A stretch of 64,000 nucleotides of DNA from Pachypanchax playfairii (GCA_006937955.1 SSNP01000152.1:142147-206146), one strand, 5' to 3'. Counted from the stretch's first letter, positions 10,963 through 23,086 are shown. A program made the numbers and translations. The notes: a model not told the origin generated them from the letters alone.

Positions 10963-11629
10963 TGTCAGGTCTTGGGGTTTTGGTTTATTATGTTCTGTAC
11001 TTCGGGGGGTTTTCAGTAGTTGTTTTTTCCTTTTGTTCTCATTCGGTGTCTTATGTCATGTTATGCTTTTATTTTCCTTAGTCATCTAGTTTCCTGTTTT
11101 GCTTTTATTTTGGTTATGTCTCTACTTCCTGTTCTGATCATGTGTCATTCAGTATTTTGTCAGCTTGTCTCTTCAGTCTAGTGTTTTTCTGTTCAGGTGT
11201 GTCTTGTTATTGATTAGCTCCTCTGTTTCATTCTCTCCCAGTGTTCCCAGGTGTTCTGTGTTTGTAATCAGTTTGGTGTTTGTATTTAAAGCTCTTGTGC
11301 CTGTTAATCAGTGTCGGTCTGTTGTCGCTAAAACCTTGTAGTCCCCAACGTCACTCTGTCTGTGTCCCGTCTCCTGGAGCGTTCCTCCGGGTTCCTTGGT
11401 GCCTCTGCGCTGGCCGTCTGCCGCGCCGTGTGAGGACTTTGTTCACGGGTTCCTTTATCGTGTCTCCACATGACCGTCTTCCCCCCCATCTCTGCATCTG
11501 GATATATTTTCCCCCCATGGATTACTTTTGTGTTTTTTCACCTCTGGACTTTTCATCCCCCATGTAAGTTGTTTTGCTGCCTCCTCACTGTATTTGGGTC
11601 CAACATTAAAACCTCCACCAAACGTGACA
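10963..11629 (+). mobile_element. solo LTR (TGTCAGG...TGACA type)
   Basis: Begins tgtcagg and ends gtgaca, and is flanked by perfect 5-bp duplications aatga (10958-10962 and 11630-11634). The 667-bp body has a TATA-like tttgtatttaaagc at about 11279 and an ATTAAA signal near 11605, the order expected for U3-R-U5. There is no primer-binding site or retroviral-type gene on either side, so this is a solo LTR left by recombination. Gypsy-like by TSD length and ends; the lineage is inference. Confidence 0.88.
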
Positions 11630-11634
11630 AATGA

Positions 11635-12075
11635 AAGCACAGGTTTTTCAACAAAAAAAATTATTTGACCAATATTTTGTTTTATTTTCCAAAAAAGAAG
11701 TCTTTTTTCAAACAATCATACACTGTAATCCCAGATTTTGTTTCTACTTAAACTTCTGAGTGATCATTACTTATACTGTTATGTTTTGTAAAAACAAGAT
11801 TGGACTATTTAGCCTAGAAGATTAATTGCACTAATCAGGATTAGTAGAGATAACTTTGTACGTTTAGTTTTATAACAAAGGGGAGGGGCCTAATTCAGAA
11901 ACGTCCCTGGTCACGTCACAAAGCAAGTTCAGCGGAGCCAACACTGACCACTCGGCGGGAAGAGGCGTTAGCTACACCGGACTGTCGGCACCCTCAGCTG
12001 CGTTGAACACCTTGAACTGTAAGTATATAAAATAAGTAGCTGAATTATCTTTGTGGGAACTTGTAACACCCTAAA
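11635..12075. other. unassigned; CpG-rich, exon-like patch at 11880-12025
   Basis: The left part is AT-rich. From 11880 the base composition changes abruptly: several CG dinucleotides, ggggaggggcc, a CRE-like gtcacgtcac (11910s) and a potential donor gaactgtaagtat at about 12017. No open frame of note. It could be a repeat promoter or an untranslated first exon. The SINE begins just downstream. Confidence 0.3.
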
Positions 12076-12410
12076 GGGGCGGTAGAGCGGGTCGTCTGGT
12101 AACTGGAAGGTTGCTGGTTCGAATCCCTGCTCTGCCCAGAGATCAGAGGCCGTTGTGTCCTTGGGCAAGACACTTAACCCACCTTGCCTGTGGTGGCCGG
12201 AGGGTCCGGCGGTGCCAGTGTCTGGCAGCCTCGCCTATGTCAGTGTGTGTCCCAGGACAGCTGTGGCTACAAACGTGTGTAGTTCATCATCACCAAACGT
12301 GTGAGTGTGTGTGTGAATGGGTGAATGACATACCGTAGTGTGAAGCGCTTTGGGGGTCGTAGGGCCTGAGTAAAGCGCTATACAAGTACACGCCATTTAC
12401 CATTTACCAT
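12076..12410 (+). mobile_element. tRNA-derived SINE (family S)
   Basis: The head carries an A-box-like ggtagagcgggtcg and a perfect B box ggttcgaatcc (12114-12124). It is followed by the cttgggcaagacacttaaccc block and the tagtgtgaagcgctttggggg block, ending in taccatttaccat. Transcribed by RNA polymerase III from the head and mobilised by a partner LINE. It is the best preserved of three copies here (others 22749-23086 and partial 55326-55500). Confidence 0.85.
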
Positions 12411-12445
12411 AAATGCTAAAAAAATTCAGGTTCCATATTATTACA

Positions 12446-12533
12446 ACTCAACACATTCAGTTTCAGCTTCTGTAAAAATGTAACATAACATGTTAGTTCT
12501 ACTCAACACATTCAGTTTCAGCTTCTGTAAAAA
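12446..12533. repeat. 33-bp direct duplication, 55-bp period
   Basis: The 33-bp unit starting actcaacacattcag and ending cttctgtaaaaa occurs at 12446-12478 and 12501-12533 with no mismatch, separated by a 22-bp spacer. Confidence 0.9.
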
Positions 12534-13287
12534 CTAAAGGGGTATAAGGCAACGGGTTTCCACGCGATTTGCGAGTAAAGTCAACTAATTCGGGTTAAGA
12601 GTGTAGAAACAGATTTTTCTAAATGTTAAATTCAGAGTTACCCCTTTTAATAAAAAAAAAAAGATTCAGAATAACTCACAGGGAAACTCACATGGGGGAG
12701 AGATCTATTTAAATTGATTGCATGAACAGGGATTTCATGTATACACTAAGAAGCTAAAGAATAGTGCTTGACACATCGATGAAAAAAATGAAGAAAAACC
12801 AACTGAAAGAGAAAAGATGAATATAAACAGACAACTGTCTCTACAGTAATAAGGACAGATTAATTCAAAGCCATGTGCCACTAAGGTCCTTAATTAACTG
12901 CATCTGTGTGGAGATAAACTTCTGAGTTTGACAGCAGCTTTATGGTCTTTCTTTAGACCCCCTCCTTTTTATCTTAATCATTCAAAACAAACAGGTCGTT
13001 GAAACATTGATATTTAAACTAATGTAAAATGGAATAACAGTGAAAGGTGACAATGACAATGCTCCTCACAAAGAGGCAACATTTTGTTCTCAATCATATT
13101 AATACTTGTAATGTTCCTGGATTTTTGAGTAGTTTTTTTTTTTTCCTCCTTCAGGAAGTAATGTTTTCACTAGGGTTCGTTTGTTTGTCTGTCATCAAAA
13201 TAACTCAAAAAGGTATGAATGAATTTTGATTAAATTTTTTAGGAAAGGTCAAACAACCCTAGGAAGAAATGATTTTGGGAGTGATCT
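12534..13287. other. unassigned AT-rich sequence
   Basis: No gene or structured repeat seen. Homopolymer T run near 13133-13144. Confidence 0.4.
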
Positions 13288-13570
13288 AAATGTCCTGTAT
13301 TTGTATAGCACTTTTCTAGTCATTCAGACCACTCAAAGCGCTTTCACACTACAAGTTTTACACTTACCCATTCACACAACCCGATATGTTGATCGGGGGG
13401 AGAGGGTAGGGGCTAACACTCACACAACCTGATGTGAAAATCGGGGGGCAACATGGGGTTCAGTGTCTTGCCCAAGGACACTTAAACATGTGGTGGTGGA
13501 AGCCGGGATCAATCCACCAACCTTCTGATTGGGAGACAACTGCTCTACCCACTGAGCCATAGCTGCCCCT
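13288..13570 (-). mobile_element. tRNA-derived SINE, reverse orientation
   Basis: Read on the minus strand, the element starts ggggcagctatggctcagtg (A box tggctcagtggg), then ggttggtggattgatccc (degenerate B box), the cttgggcaagacactgaacc block and an aagcgctttgagtgg tail region. The interior is duplicated: cacacaacc.gat occurs twice (13375-13400 and 13420-13445). Confidence 0.8.
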
Positions 13571-14117
13571 CTAGGTCACCAGCCGTATCCAGAAAATTTT
13601 TAAAGGATTCTTCATCATTGTGAAATAGGTCTGTGTTTTTTTTTTTTTTTACATATCTGCATATAACTCCACAATAAGTGGTCTGGGTGCTTATTTAAAA
13701 AAAATACAGGGTGAGTTCCCAATAGGTTCTAAAGACATGGCCGAAACAACATGTCCCCACATTATGCGACCATATAGGTTGATTTTGAAAGCACCAAAAA
13801 ATATGACCTGCGAGAGCGTTTTCTTGGTTCCGCAGAAACGTACTACCAACAACGCATGCGCACACCTTCCCAGAGAAGCTGACAGATATGCATGCGCGAG
13901 GTTTCACTCAGTTCAGCCAAACAAAACAAAAATTCTGCAACAATATGTCACATTTTAATACAACGGTTAGCTTTAAAATGTAAAGATATGGACACACTGT
14001 AAAGCCGAAAATTTCACATTAAAAAGCCCAACGGTTAAGGTTAGGGTAGCCGATTGGGGTCACATATGGAATATAGTGTCGTTTTCAATAATCGACCAAT
14101 GCGGTTGAATTAGACAT
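13571..14117. other. unassigned sequence
   Basis: No gene. Two poly-T/poly-A tracts and a moderately CpG-containing patch (13800-13900, aacgcatgcgcac). Two overlapping frames on opposite strands show no family features. Confidence 0.4.
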
Positions 14118-14310
14118 GAGGTTGGGCTGGGATGAAATTGTAGGTACCCCCCAGTCAATGAAAGAAAAACTCACAATGGTCACAGAAATAACTTTAATCT
14201 GACAAAAGTAATAATAAATAAAAATTCTATGAAAGTCAGACATTGCTTTTCAGCCATGCTTCAACAGAATTATTTTAAAAATTAAACTAATGGCAAAAGG
14301 AAGTTGTCAA
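14118..14310 (-). mobile_element. Tc1/mariner remnant, terminal region
   Basis: The text gtaggtacccc followed by actttaatctgacaaaagta, ttctatgaaagtcagacatt and gcttcaacagaattatttt is the 3' non-coding end of a common fish Tc1-like family, here in reverse orientation. The transposase and the other end are gone. Recognition rests on remembered family sequence. Confidence 0.55.
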
Positions 14311-14593
14311 CCGCGTTCCATATAAAGTAAGACATGTGGAAAAGTGGAGTCCAGGAGACTGAGGAGCCAAACCAAGGAACGAGGAAAGGAGCATGGTGGA
14401 GAGGGATCCAGGTGGTGGGTAAGTGCAAGGTGGAGAGCGGGCAAGACTTCCTGGAGGGATGTGTGTCTTGACAGGTCCTTGGTTTTTGGAAAGTGGTCCC
14501 AGCCTTTTTTCAAAATGAACATAGTCTAATTGTGGACATTGCCTTTTTGTGTTTTTGCTGTGATTGCTGGGATTCTGTATTTAAGATTTTTAA

Positions 14594-15184
14594 AGAGTTC
14601 CTTCCATTAAAAACGTTTTTTCTTAGGTTTCTGTTGAATATTTTAGCTCCACAGGTTCTTACCTTCATAGTGGGTGTGAAAACAGGTAACAACTTCTCTT
14701 TCAGTTTTTATCTCTCAAACTATGCAGGTAGCGATAAAACCCGAGTTCTCCCAAGTCCGAACGGCCTGTATCTGTTTCGTCACAGCTCCTCTGTTCGTCA
14801 GTATTCCGCAGCTCCCCCAGTTGAAACCACACCTAGCATGCTGCTGGCTAAAAGCTGTAGCATAAGAAGTAGCAAACAGGAAGACACGACGTCTGATGTT
14901 GCCATGCGCAGCGGGGCAGGAAACAGTATACCTTTTTCAGATAGGCTAGTTTTTTAGCCAATCAGAGTCCAGCAAATTCGAATAATGAATATGAACGAGC
15001 TGCTGACAAAGCAGTCTGACGGAAGGAACCAGAACCATCCGAATTTTAATGCAGACAGATTGAAAGGTCTGTTAATAAGTGTTTTCTTGTTTTCTGACGT
15101 TTTTTAGACATAAAATGTTTCATATTACTGGTTAATACTTAAGAAATAACCACAAAGTCCTGAAATTTATATGAAATGGACTCT
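14594..15184 (+). mobile_element. MITE family X, complete copy A
   Basis: 591 bp between two TTAA tetranucleotides (14590-14593 and 15185-15188). Ends are agagttccttcc and the inverted ggactct (consensus agaggcc). The interior shares long blocks with 17385-17922, 41243-41828 and, reversed, 35049-35256 and 5004-5200. A 154-codon frame crosses the element but is not shared by the other copies, so it is not coding. Confidence 0.85.
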
Positions 15185-15188
15185 TTAA

Positions 15189-16835
15189 GAGGATTTCATC
15201 ATGTGCTCAAATAATTAATCAAATAATCCAAACACTTATAACCACTCATGTCCAGGCCAGTAATTCTAACCAGTTACCAAGAGCCCAAAACCAATGAGAA
15301 AGCCACCATAAATGGGTGTGGCAAGTCCACCGATTTTACCCCCAGGGCTGAAGGTGTGGATCTCCAAGTGCAGATTAAGAAGGTTGTGACTAACGGATGT
15401 AGGCAGTGAGATTGCTAGATGAAGTTCTCCAACACCAGCTTTATTAAACTTGTGTAGCACTGATTGGGTAATACTGCTGGGCCATAAAATGTTATACCTA
15501 CTAGTCAGAAAGCTTGTTACTGTATATACCCAGGTTTTAAACATGCTTCATATTTTACAATCTTATTGTATTCATCATGACTTTCTTCAAATTTGATTGG
15601 ATACCTGGTAATAATGAAGAGTGGCAGAGCCATTAGCAAAGAACAAAGTTATGCCTCTGTGTTGTAATCAAATCTTCTCCATTCCATAATAATGCACCTG
15701 GTCCCATGTTCATTAGCTACATAGTCAACATGGCTCAGGATTGGCCAAAAATGTAAAACTCTGAGAAACAGAAAAAAGTCAAGTTTGTTTGTTTGTTTTT
15801 CTTTTTCGGTAAGATGCAGCAGGTCTTGTATAAATCCAGAGTCATGTAGGGTGACGAGCAGAAGCAGTGATGTTGTTTTTTTATTCACACCTTTTTTTGT
15901 CAAAACTTGGCACCTACATTACCCACAGTGCAGCCTGAGTGCTGACAGGCCAACCAGAGATTTGTGCTAGCAGAGGTTATTAGCTTGCTTTGCCTTCTTC
16001 TTACTAACTCCACACTTTTACATTTCCAAACAACTGACAGCAACTCAAGGGACATTGCCTGAGGCAGTGCATATGATTTTCTGCTATTTCTTCTTTTTTC
16101 ACATACTGTATGCTGTGGCGTGACTGTATACTGTCATATGAAGTTAGAAAGCACCCCCTTGCAAAATAACCTGAGCTGCCAAATTTTTGTTAATTTTTAC
16201 ATGATTTTTTTTTTCATTGGCCAAGTTGATCAACGCATGAAATGCAAATGGACACACAGCAAACTTACAACTTCTGTTTTCACTTTAATTGAATTTGTAA
16301 AAATATGTTATATTACAATAAAAGCAACCCCACAAATCCAAAACATTAATGTGTTATAGTGGCAGTGTTTAGACAATCTATTTTTTATCTTATTGTGCAT
16401 CTTCTTTTTTTGCTGTTTATATTTCTTTTTTTTTTCTTGTATCAGCAGAGCTTTAGATGTTGCTTTATGGTTTTTAAACATCTGAAAAAATAAGTGGTAA
16501 AGACTTATCAAAAAGTTGACAGGTAAATAAACAATATTGACTGTTCTTTATTCATTCTTTTGGGAATGATTTCTCATTGTAGCCCAAAATTAAAGGCATA
16601 AATAAAAAAAGAGAACTTAAAAGGAAAATGGGTAGATTTAGAACATCACACTTTGACACACGTTCACGCAAATGAAATAATTTTCTTTAAAAAAAGTTAA
16701 ATAAACATTAAAAGATTAAGTAACCCTGTAATTATGAAAAGCATGTTTTAAAGTTGATGATTAAAAAACTTACAGATCATTGATGTGATTAAGAATTACA
16801 GTAATACTGTCCAGTGCAACTTTCTGAATCATTCC
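15189..16835. other. unassigned sequence
   Basis: No supported gene. A 92-codon minus frame (15266-15544) has a hydrophobic, Gly-rich C-terminus but matches nothing I know. The 16380-16440 stretch is T-rich low complexity. Confidence 0.4.
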
Positions 16836-16839
16836 TTAA

Positions 16840-17307
16840 AGCAGAACTAAGTAAGTTTTGCTCTCGCTCTCCCCCTACTGGTCCCCTGTGAAAGCTCACT
16901 GTCGTAACGTTCCCCCGCCGCCGCAGACCCCCCCCCTCCACCCCGCCGCCGCCCCCCCAACAACAACGCGCAGAGAACGCTTTTGCAAGAAGAAAGAAAA
17001 ACAAAACCAAGAAAATGTGTCGACAGGTGAGTATTATTGTCATCTTTGCGCTCCTAAGGGTGGCGTTGCTAACAACGGCAAGGGCTTCATGCTTGTATTT
17101 ATGTACGTGAGTGTGAGTGCCGTAAAGCAGGTTTGTTCTCGCGAGATTAGTCGGGTCCGATCCACTGAAAGTTGCAAGTGCTGCTTTCAGGACACAGACC
17201 CCGGAGGGAGGGGAGGGACCCACGAATCACCCCGCCAAGTCCTTGTTTACCCCCACAGGGACTCTAGAAAACATTTATTGAGGTGAAAAAACTTACTTAG
17301 TTCTGCT
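16840..17307. mobile_element. TTAA-flanked MITE, family Z
   Basis: 468 bp bounded by TTAA on both sides (16836-16839, 17308-17311) with near-perfect inverted termini: agcagaactaagtaagtttt at the left and its inverse at the right. The interior is strikingly CpG- and C-rich (16905-16965), unlike the AT-rich surroundings. Overlapping 142-144 codon frames on both strands are composition artefacts. TTAA targets point to the piggyBac or Kolobok superfamily. Confidence 0.85.
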
Positions 17308-17384
17308 TTAATGTGATCATTATTGTTACTGGATTACATTACTTTCAGTAATAACAGAAAGTTTCTCATAACTAGTAATCTTAA

Positions 17385-17922
17385 AGAGGCCCTTCCATTA
17401 AAAACGGTTTTTCTGAGGTTTCTGTTGAATATTTTAGCTTCACAGGTGTTCTTACTTTCATACTGGGTGTGAAAATGGCACAGTAACTTCTCTTTCAGTT
17501 TTTATCTCTCAAACTACGCAGGTGGCGATAACACCCGAGTTCTCCCGAGATTGAAAAGCCTGTATTTGTTACGTCACAACTCCTTTGTTCGTTAGTATTA
17601 ATCAGCTTCTGCAGCTGAAACCATGCCTGTAGCATAAACATGTATCAAACATGAAGATACTTCGTGAGCTGTTGCCATGTGCAGCGGGGAAGGAAACAGG
17701 AAGCTGCACTCTCATAGGCTAGTTTGTTAGCCAATCTGGGTCCAGCGAATTAGTATAATGAATATTAATGAGTTGGAGCCGAAGCTGGGCAACTCTAGAG
17801 GCAGTCAGGTTGAAAGGTCTGTAAATCAGTGTTTAACGTTTTTTAGTTATAAATGTTTAATATTACAGGTTAATACTTCAAAAATAACCACAAAGGCATG
17901 AAATTAGTGTGAAATGGCATCT
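17385..17922 (+). mobile_element. MITE family X, complete copy B
   Basis: 538 bp between TTAA at 17381-17384 and 17923-17926. The ends agaggcccttcc and ggcatct are inverted, and the interior aligns with copies A and D with small deletions. Confidence 0.88.
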
Positions 17923-17926
17923 TTAA

Positions 17927-18689
17927 GGTCTGTCATTTTTCTCGATTAAAACGTTTTTCTTTCTAGTAAGCAACTTTCCAAACCAAAATGAGTTAATAAA
18001 TTTAGCTAATACCCTGTTTAAACTGGAAATGACTGCAATCTGGCAAATCAAGACATCCAGCTGTCAGAAAAAAGAACTGTCACAAGTACAGATAATGAGA
18101 TTCTCCTGTAGTGTTTCTGGCTCTGTGGTAGAGGCCATGCTATTGATTACAGCCCTGTGGGAGAGAATTGATTTTTATCTCTGGGAGAGTATGAGGACTG
18201 ATTTCACTTAGCGCAGGGAGGGGATTCAACAGAACTGGCACAATTCAGCGTTAAAAGGGTCATGCTTAAATAATTAAAATAATAAACATTTTGTTTTGCT
18301 AATTTTATTACTTGAATGATCTGTTTTTACTTAACCTTCTACTTCCTGTCTGTTTTATAATGTAAATGAGTACTGGCACTATATAATAATAAAATTATGA
18401 GAGATTTAATTATAGAGTAAATAAACTAGATTTAGCAACTTTTATGATATATTTTTGGGAGGGGCTTGCCCAGTACTTCTAATTATACGGAGTTTGTGAT
18501 GTCATTGATTGTATCACTTAATAAAACCAAGTAGGTGGTTTTCTTTTTTAAAATATTACTTGTTATATTTGGTTAATTAATCTGAAACTTGGAAAGAAGG
18601 ATTTTTTTCAAGCCAGATGAGCGTTTCAACTGTGTTTTCCAGAAACTGCTTTCATATTGTTTGTTCTGAGAATATGACTATGGTTTAGC
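17927..18689. other. unassigned AT-rich sequence
   Basis: No gene; no repeat structure that I can name. Confidence 0.4.
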
Positions 18690-18801
18690 CTTCTTCCTGT
18701 CCTTTTAGCTGCTCCCTTCAAGAGTCACCAGAGCAAGTCATTCATCTCTATCTAACCCTGTCCTCTGCATTCTCTTCTCTCACACCAACCAACCCTTATA
18801 T

Positions 18802-19536
18802 CATGGGCGGAGTTTGTGGGGGGGCAGGGGGAGCAGTGCCCCCCCTGGTGGCTGAAATATGTAATGACATTATGTCAAGGAATTCAGTTTTTTTTGTATA
18901 ACAGAAATGTTCCACTGCTGTTGGAGCAAACAAACATGGCACAACTCCTTCAAGTTTTCTCTAGATTGTTGGGAAGAAAGCAATAAGTGCTCCACTCTCA
19001 TTCAAACTAGTGTTGACAGGCTCTTGAAAGCTCCCTCAGCAATGGCGGACGCTCTACTTCTGGTGTTTGCTCAGATTAATCTTGCCTAAATGTTTTAAAA
19101 CATACTGATATTTAAATTATTTCAATTAAACTACATGCTAGTATGAAATTAAATTAATTTCATACTAGCAAGCTTCACATCGAGGGGGACATAACTGCCC
19201 AGCTGTCACCCGAGACGATTGTGGGTGTTTACGCAGGGCGCAAAAAAAGACGATTACTTTTGCACTAGGTAAGACACTTTCTTTAAATGAATAGTTATAA
19301 GCTTAGCAGCTACTGTGTGTACTGTATAAAGTGTTTTAACAGCTGGTTTTGAAAATCATCAAATGGTGATGATTATTAAAGTTTAACTTTATGGTTGCTG
19401 GTAGTGAATGTCACTTGCGTGCCATCATGTGCAATGCGCTTTGTGGGTTTGCATTGTGTGCGCGCGCGCACTTGTTCGTGTCAGAGCACGTCACAATTTT
19501 TGCCCCCCCTGACGCAAAAATCAAACTCCGCCTATG
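18802..19536. mobile_element. hAT non-autonomous element with 8-bp TSD
   Basis: Termini catgggcggagtttg and the inverse of cataggcggagtttg bound 735 bp, flanked by a perfect 8-bp duplication ccttatat (18794-18801 and 19537-19544). Near each end there is a G- or C-run (gggggggcaggggg; gccccccctgacgc). A 35-nt palindrome sits at 19136-19170. No transposase frame. It interrupts the RTE LINE. Confidence 0.9.
19136..19170. repeat. perfect 16+16 palindrome inside the hAT element
   Basis: The arm tgctagtatgaaatta is followed by a 3-nt spacer and its exact reverse complement. Could extrude as a hairpin. Confidence 0.95.
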
Positions 19537-19693
19537 CCTTATATCCTCCTTCACACCCAAAGAAGAACCTCAACATTTTTATTTCTGCTATTTCTAGCTG
19601 TGTCTCCTGTCCCTTCCTCAGTGGTACTGTCTCCAAACTAGACAACACGGCTGGTCTCACCACCACTGTCTTGGACACCTTCTTGCTGATACA

Positions 19694-19990
19694 GTGAAAT
19701 CCCGCCCTGCAGACATCCCTCAGGAGTGGACACCCAGCTGTTCAGGACAACGGACACTCTTTGTCTGCCCAAAAAATAAAATCAGTGAAAATTCACCCCG
19801 CTAACGGACAGTGAACGAAACTGAAATGAAACAAAAAAAAACAAAAAAAAAAGAAAACGGACAAGTATCCATTAAATTTTATTCAAAGTTGAGACATGTT
19901 CAGAAGGGGATTTGACTATACGCTAATTCATAAAATAAGCTGATGTACCGAGGAAATGTCCATGACAATGGTTTACGGACATTCCTAGAT
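19694..19990. mobile_element. possible pogo/Tigger-like fragment
   Basis: Starts after TA with cagtgaaatcccgccctgc, then agacatccctcaggagtgg and ttcaggacaacggacactc, the style of pogo-type termini. A partly mirrored text appears near 19975 (acggacattcctag). It lies exactly where RTE LINE collinearity is broken. The right end is not resolved. Confidence 0.35.
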
Positions 19991-20766
19991 GACAGGACAC
20001 CCCTCTTCTTTCCAGAGCACCTCCACCTCTCCAGATGTCCCTACACCTGCTCCCTGCTCTCACTACAGATAACAATGTCATCATGTCTCCCTTGTAGAGA
20101 TTGGCACCATCACACTTTGTCTCCATTCCTCAGGAATCCTCTCACTCTCTAAGATCTTCTTAAATAATGGAGTCAAAAACTCTAGTGCATCTCTCCCAAA
20201 CACTTCTATACCTCCACAGATGAATCATCAGGACCAACTGCCTTTCCACTCTTCATCCTCTTCAATACCCTCCTAACTTCATCTTTACCAATCTTTGGTA
20301 CTTAATGGTCCATAACTTTCACCTCTTCTACTCTTCACTCTCTCGTGTTCCTCATTCATCAGCACTTAAAAGTCTTTCCATCTTCTGATCACACTTCTTG
20401 TTCATGTCAACACATTTCCATCTTTATTCTTCACTCTGATCTGCTGCACATCCTAAGAGCCGCCTCTTAGAAGTGAACGACGACAGCCAGCTCCTCATTG
20501 GGAGCAGTGTTTTTCTTCTCCCTTTCTCCCGCCCTCTCGCTGTCCCTTTTCTCTCTTCGCACACAGTACGGGATTGACGCTGAGCAGAAGGTGGAGGGGA
20601 GGTGACACAGAGCAACAAATTAGCTTAATTAGCCAAATTAGAAACTTTGCTGCCATTTCTAATGACTTTTCAGACGCCCTTAGCAACTTTTCTTTTCCAA
20701 AAAATGCCTAGCAACATTTCTGGCCTGTCTTAGATAGCTTGTGTAGAGCGTTGTTGCCGATATTTC

Positions 20767-21549
20767 TGTCAGGAGCCATGGAGGTAGCCCCGGTCTCCTG
20801 TTCATATGTTGGTGTGGGCTTTTGAGTTTTGTGTTATTTTAAGGGGTTTTGTCATTATGTGTGTTATATCTGGGTTTTGAGTTTAGTTTAGATTTAGGGT
20901 TGTTTAGTGTATCATGTCTTTATGTGTAGTCATAGTGTGTGTGGGTGTGTTGTGTACTTTTGAATATGTAGTTTGTCACAGTCTGGTGTCAGAGTCTTCA
21001 TGTTTAGGAACTGTGTGGGTCTCTCCTTGTTTCAACAGTCGGTGTTCCATATATGGTCATGTCACTTCCTGTTCTTTCACGCCTGTCAATTAGCTCATTG
21101 TCTGCACCTGTGTTTCGTCTGGATCTGGCACTACTTAACGTTGTTTCTGTGTTCTGTTCAGTGCTGGACTGTTGTCTTATGTTGTGTCTCCTGTCATGTC
21201 TTTTGGTGACTTGCCTTTTTGGGAATTATAGTTATTGGATAATAGAATCCTAGCCACAGAAGTTTTTTTCATAGTTACCAGAATTGTTTGGATATTTGGA
21301 TTCTGGACATTTTCTTCCCCCCTGGTTTTGGACTCCTGCCTGCCTCCTCCCATGTGAGTAGAGTGCTTTTTGTTTGATCTTTTGTTTGTTACTTTGAATT
21401 TTACCCCCCTGTCTTCCACAGTGAGCAGCAGTATTTGTGTTTTGTTGTGTCCCTCATCCTGGTTTTGTTATTAATAAACTATTTTATTTTGAGCCTGCTA
21501 CTCTCTGCCTCTCTGCTTTTGGGATCCTCCACCATAGTAATTCATGACA
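20767..21549 (+). mobile_element. solo LTR (TGTCAGG...TGACA type)
   Basis: 783 bp from tgtcagg to catgaca, flanked by perfect 5-bp duplications atttc (20762-20766, 21550-21554). A polyadenylation signal ttaataaact lies at about 21471. The host sequence either side rejoins as gatatttc-ttac, matching the related hAT segment near 875-890. Confidence 0.9.
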
Positions 21550-21813
21550 ATTTCTTACAAATTAGAAACCTGAGCCACTCAGACTGGCTGCTCAGCTTTG
21601 CTTCAACCGGAGTCAGAAGCTGAGCTGTATGTCAACTCCAGATTTTCCCGCGAGACTCCTGAATTTCAGTGCCCCTCCCAAAAATCTCCTGGGGCCACCA
21701 TTCTCACGAATTTCTCCCAATTTCCACCTGGATCTAAATATTGTTAAACCACCTGCCACCACGCACAGTTGCAGACTGGTCATTAATAACTGTTAGACCC
21801 AAAAGCAACCACC

Positions 21814-22638
21814 TGTCAGGATCTCTGCTGCTGGTGGGTGGTGTGTGTGTTTAATTGTCTTGCAGGGCGTGGCAGCAGATCATCAGTGGAAGCAGGTGTG
21901 GATCATTACCCAGCTCAGGAGAGCTGGGTACGTAAGCGGAGGAGGAACAAGAGACAGACGCCAGTTTGTTCCACTAACTTCCCGTGGTAACAGAGTGGCC
22001 AGTGACTATTATCGGAGCGTTTTTCTAGCAGTGTCTAACCTGCCTTCTCTTTCCTTGTGCTTAGCCTGCTGTCCTGGAGCGCCTCTCCAGCCTACAGTGC
22101 CTCAGCGTGGTCATCTACCCGCCTATCGTGAGGACTGGCTTACCACGGATTCCATAGAGCTCTGTTGCGAGATCGCGCAACCAGCTCTCTCTCCCTCTGG
22201 CTCCCTGTCTCTGGCTTCCTCTGGATCCACACCTTCCAGGTCAGCGCGCTGCTGTCACCCCTGCTGCAGCCACGTCTGCACGAACAGCACCCGGACCCGG
22301 ATCTCCTACCTTTTATACTGAAAGTCTGGATCACCACCCCCGCGGCAGCAACTCTGGATCCCTCCTCACAACCGGACGACAAACACGTCACCGTGAGTTT
22401 AACGAGCACGATCCACGTGCACTAACCTCTCTCTTCCACAACCCAGGACCGTTCCTGTCCCGCACCAGTTCCGTCCTGAGTTCACTACCACGTGTACAGT
22501 TTTACTATTACCTGTATTTGGAGCACTGTACATAATTAAACACTGTTAAACTGCAAACTGTTTCCTCGCTGTGTGTGTTTGGAGTTTGGGTCACTCTTGG
22601 AGCTCGAAAACAACCCCACCTGGTACTGAACCATGACA
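21814..22638 (+). mobile_element. solo LTR (TGTCAGG...TGACA type)
   Basis: 825 bp from tgtcagg to catgaca with perfect duplications ccacc (21809-21813, 22639-22643). An attaaa lies near 22537. A 158-codon frame (21845-22321) is within the LTR and has no gag or other family features. Confidence 0.9.
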
Positions 22639-22748
22639 CCACCAGCAGTTGTACAAGCACAGATTACAGGGTGGAATGCTGTACGCATTAGCATTAATCT
22701 GTGGTGCATTCAGTGAATGTTCAAAATCTGTGGTGAGTTCAATAATAT

Positions 22749-23086
22749 GGTAAATGGCGTGTACTTGTATAGCGCTTTACTCAGGTCCTACGACCCCCAA
22801 AGCGCTTCACACTACAGTCTGTCATTCACCCATTCTCACACACACACACACACACGTTTGGTGATGATGAACTACACATGTTTGTAGCCACAGCTGTCCT
22901 GGGACACACACTGACAGAGGCGAGGCTGCCAGACACTGGTGCCGAAGGACCCTCCGGCCACCACCAAACAGGCAAGGTGGGTTAAGTGTCTTGCCCAAGG
23001 ACACAACGGCCAGGCAATCTCTGGGCAGAGCAGGGAATTGAACCAGCGACCTTCCACTCTACCTCCTGAGCCACGGCCGCCCCATT
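22749..23086 (-). mobile_element. tRNA-derived SINE (family S), reverse orientation
   Basis: Reverse complement of the 12076-12410 SINE, with a (CA)n run at 22838-22855. Flanking duplications aataatat at 22741-22748 and 23087-23094 mark an LINE-mediated insertion. Confidence 0.88.

Noticed and set aside
12114..12124. B-box motif suggesting a tRNA gene
   Set aside because: It is the tRNA-derived head of a SINE; no cloverleaf can be closed.
16858..17286. 142- and 144-codon frames on opposite strands
   Set aside because: Product of the C-rich interior of MITE Z; both strands are open over the same bases and neither resembles a protein.
21845..22321. 158-codon open frame
   Set aside because: Entirely within a solo LTR bounded by perfect 5-bp duplications; no protein family features.
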